Both the position numbers and the translations under genes were made by a program. Of a stretch of DNA of 8,279 nt, positions 6,975 through 8,279 are shown one piece after another. This DNA is from an uncultured Phascolarctobacterium sp. (GTDB lineage: Bacteria; Bacillota; Negativicutes; Acidaminococcales; Acidaminococcaceae): positions 1 to 8,279 of the forward strand of contig CAMFZA010000066.1 of NCBI GenBank assembly GCA_946002345.1, in the 5' to 3' direction. Each line of letters begins with the position of its first letter. Positions within the stretch are counted from its first letter, which is position 1. Below the pieces are notes generated by a model. It had not been told where the DNA came from. It worked only from the letters and a program-made list of their open reading frames with translations, and searched no databases.

Positions 6975-7126
6975 ACAACTCTAGTTGATACAAACTTCAC
7001 TACATTGCTCAAACCGTGCACAACCTTAGTTGATACAAGTATAACTTAACAACACATCTTAGTGACAACTCATTTGATACAAGATTGTATAGAAAATCAA
7101 CACAACAGACAACTCATTTGATACAT
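6975..7126. repeat. Four imperfect 18-19-bp direct repeats at 44-45-bp period
   Basis: Copies lie at 6975-6993 (ACAACTCTAGTTGATACAA), 7020-7038 (ACAACCTTAGTTGATACAA), 7065-7082 (ACAACTCATTTGATACAA) and 7109-7126 (ACAACTCATTTGATACAT). The shared core TTGATACA starts at 6985, 7030, 7074 and 7118, so steps are 45, 44 and 44. The three intervening segments are each 26 nt and unlike each other. Copies 3 and 4 agree further, with a preceding nearly identical flank and GATT after. Copies 1 and 2 contain a dyad (CAAC..GTTG). No coding frame runs through them. They could be binding sites, a decayed spaced-repeat array, or remnants of a mobile element; no cas gene is in view. Confidence 0.75.
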
Positions 7127-7272
7127 GATTAGATTTGAGCAACTTCTTATTGCAATTTAAGTTCCTACTTTACTTTTTCCACAAGGGTCTACCCTCTTTA
7201 TCCCAAATGCCATAATTAGTATATGCGCAAATTACCGAAAATACGGGCACGATATAACAGAGAAAAGCATTT
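7127..7272. other. Intergenic stretch between the repeat array and the DUF1294 remnant
   Basis: Nothing firmly coding was found here. It contains a short palindrome AGGGTCTACCCT (7184-7195) without a T tract and the possible tiny reading frame listed separately. No tRNA-like fold or convincing promoter was recognised. Confidence 0.4.
7170..7250 (-). CDS. Possible tiny membrane peptide or gene fragment (doubtful)
   Basis: A minus-strand frame ending at TAA (7170-7172) reads VPVFSVICAYTNYG followed by IWDKEGRPLWKK, a hydrophobic segment then a charged tail. The composition looks protein-like rather than random. From GTG at 7248-7250 it is 26 residues. The frame is open upstream to 7280, just overlapping the end of the DUF1294 remnant in another frame. 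There is no ribosome site before the GTG, so it may be a relic of a longer gene or chance. No family recognised. Confidence 0.2.
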   Translation of the reverse strand: MPVFSVICAYTNYGIWDKEGRPLWKK

Positions 7273-7461
7273 CTACGACCTTAAATACACTCCCAACGCC
7301 ACCTGTATAACAAAAAGCAGCGGTACGCCCAACTTAAACTTCCAATGCAAAGTTTTGTGACGGAATAAATGCATTGCCACATAAGCACCTACGGAGCCAC
7401 CAATTGCTGCCAAAAAGAGCAACCCTACCTCCGGCACACGCCAAGAGCGTAAGTGTAGATT
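7273..7461 (-). pseudogene. C-terminal remnant of a DUF1294 membrane protein
   Basis: About 62 codons remain, ending at TAG (7273-7275). The translation contains the DUF1294 core in order: WRVPE, LLFLAAIGGSVGAYVAM, LFRHKTLHWKF, GVPLLFVIQVALGVYL. Family members are usually small two- to three-helix membrane proteins of about 85-90 residues that begin with a further helix and a DKRxA motif. That N-terminal third is absent. Reading upstream from the WRVPE tryptophan (7441-7443) the frame meets TGA at 7462-7464, and there is no plausible start codon or ribosome site before the core. The break coincides with an 8-bp inverted repeat at 7459-7486, where the sequence becomes AT-rich. I therefore call it a truncated, non-functional gene. 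The function of DUF1294 is unknown. Confidence 0.75.
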
Positions 7462-7486
7462 TCATGATGATAATTTAACATGAAAT
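7459..7486. repeat. 8-bp inverted repeat at the DUF1294 break point, possible operator or element end
   Basis: ATTTCATG (7459-7466) and CATGAAAT (7479-7486) are perfect inverted copies around 12 AT-rich bases. The site lies exactly where homology to DUF1294 stops and about 100 bp before the next plus-strand gene. It could be an operator of that gene or the scar of an insertion or deletion. There is no T tract, so a terminator is unlikely. Confidence 0.5.
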
Positions 7487-7510
7487 GTATTGATGGTTTA
7501 AACTATAGTT

Positions 7511-7540
7511 TTGCAGGATTTTTTAGTGTTAGTGTAGAAT
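7511..7540 (+). promoter_or_regulatory. Weak candidate promoter for the gene at 7586
   Basis: TAGAAT at 7535-7540 (5/6 match to -10) follows TTGCAG at 7511-7516 with an 18-nt spacer; only TTG of the -35 matches well. TATAGT at 7504-7509 is an alternative -10 without a -35. Confidence 0.3.
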
Positions 7541-7585
7541 TATTAGAGAAGTTATTTTTAGTTATCAAAAGGAGGATTAGCTAAA

Positions 7586-8279
7586 ATGTCAGAAGCAAAA
7601 CAAAGTATAGTAAAATTAATCAAAAATAAAATCAACTGTAAAAGTTTTAGATGGAGTCGGTCTGTTGGTTTAGATGTCCAAGGTACAACGTTAGTCATTA
7701 CACTTGCATCCAATAAGGCAGGAAAAAATATGCAACATCTAGCTGCCTGCTTTGAGGGATGGGCTACTATTCTTAAAACATATGTTATAGATTCTATGCC
7801 TGACAAGTATAATCAAGTTGAATTACGTTGCTCCGATTTAATGTTGCCTATCGAACCAAGCACAGCAAATGGTCATTTAATGCGTTTCCTTTATCGAGTT
7901 TTACGCTTTAAGGAACAATATGATTGGTTCAGCGTAGACGCATCTCTGCAAAGCACTGTTGCCTTATTTAAAAATGAAATTTTAAACAAAAACAAAAGTA
8001 AACTAGTTAATAATTACCCTATAAAACCATCTACACCCATTAATTATTACAATATACAAAATAACAGCTTAAAGGAATATGATGTAGAGTGCCTTTTGGC
8101 TGAACCTCCCAAAGGCTATACTGGTAAAACATTACACTCATATTTTAATAATATAAAAATAGCGACTAAAGATTTGATTATTGATCATCAATTACCTGTT
8201 GGCCTTTTCAAAAATGCCATTTCTGATACAACTAGGTTTTTTACTGGAGGCAAATCAGCTATAGATTTATGGGGATTTA
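7586..8279 (+). CDS. Hypothetical protein, 3' truncated by window edge
   Basis: A frame of 231 codons, open to the right edge, starts at ATG 7586 with AAAAGGAGG 10 nt upstream (7567-7575). I do not recognise the family. The product begins MSEAKQSIVKLIKNK and shows no signal peptide or clear membrane helix. Residues about 25-115 look like a compact alpha/beta domain (strands GLDVQGTTLVITLA and NQVELRCSDLML, helix MQHLAACFEGWATILKTYV, then NGHLMRFLYRVLRFKEQYDWF). A polar, Asn/Lys-rich linker follows (about 130-160), then the start of a second region (EYDVECLLAEPPKG...). AT-rich codon use and its place beside a truncated DUF1294 gene suggest horizontal arrival. An 82-residue minus-strand frame over 7558-7806 is judged its shadow because only the plus frame has a strong ribosome site and continues uninterrupted. 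It could be part of a mobile or defence gene set, but nothing seen proves that. Confidence 0.75.
   Translation, partial: MSEAKQSIVKLIKNKINCKSFRWSRSVGLDVQGTTLVITLASNKAGKNMQHLAACFEGWATILKTYVIDSMPDKYNQVELRCSDLMLPIEPSTANGHLMRFLYRVLRFKEQYDWFSVDASLQSTVALFKNEILNKNKSKLVNNYPIKPSTPINYYNIQNNSLKEYDVECLLAEPPKGYTGKTLHSYFNNIKIATKDLIIDHQLPVGLFKNAISDTTRFFTGGKSAIDLWGF

Noticed and set aside
6975..7126. Calling the spaced repeats a CRISPR array
   Set aside because: The repeats are short (18-19 bp) and differ between copies, spacers are only 26 nt, there are only four units and no cas gene in view; kept as a plain repeat.
7184..7195. AGGGTCTACCCT palindrome as a terminator or operator
   Set aside because: It is a 5-bp arm hairpin with no T tract on either strand and no gene positioned to use it; likely chance.
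7558..7806. Minus-strand 82-residue open frame
   Set aside because: It overlaps the plus-strand gene at 7586, which has AAAAGGAGG and stays open for 231 codons to the window edge; the minus frame has no comparable start signal.

Overview
The window reads as a Bacillota chromosome fragment of moderate to low GC. The 4Fe-4S/TlpA redox cluster, strong AGGAGG-type ribosome sites and several GTG/TTG starts would fit an anaerobe of the Negativicutes type, but no rRNA or marker gene fixes the taxon, so this is inference. The left end is visibly GC-richer and codon-biased (core-like). The middle is AT-rich and looks acquired.

Layout, left to right. (1) 1-748: C-terminal half of a CstA-type peptide transporter, closed by a strong hairpin terminator (769-800) that can also serve the convergent genes to its right. 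(2) 3277-880, minus strand: a complete type II restriction-modification pair of the BsuBI/PstI family. The methyltransferase is first and the nuclease second, with an 8-bp overlap and a GTG start for the nuclease. A near-consensus sigma-A promoter lies just upstream at 3350-3378. (3) 3496-5160, plus strand, divergent from the methyltransferase: a 554-residue protein with an unrecognised alpha-helical N-terminal region, a long coiled coil and a C-terminal domain resembling DUF2325. It has no known function and sits beside a defence system. (4) 5277-6844, plus strand: a three-gene redox operon. It comprises a 43-residue CXXC membrane microprotein (CD1871A-like), a polytopic 4Fe-4S NapH-like membrane protein whose most likely start is a TTG overlapping the microprotein stop, and a secreted TlpA-like thioredoxin, also with a TTG start. 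It ends at a very strong hairpin terminator (6901-6953). (5) 6954-7585: a gene-poor stretch. It holds four imperfect 18-19-bp repeats spaced every 44-45 bp, a possible tiny reading frame, and the C-terminal remnant of a DUF1294 membrane protein (minus strand) that breaks off at an 8-bp inverted repeat. (6) 7586 to the end, plus strand: the first 231 codons of an unrecognised AT-rich gene with a strong ribosome site, running off the window.

Working together: the methyltransferase and nuclease form a self-contained modification/restriction unit, and the divergent DUF2325 protein is a candidate partner or independent accessory gene of the same island. The redox operon probably moves electrons or reducing equivalents across the membrane between iron-sulfur centres and thiols outside the cytoplasm. 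The DUF1294 truncation next to an AT-rich unknown gene marks a second probable recombination boundary.
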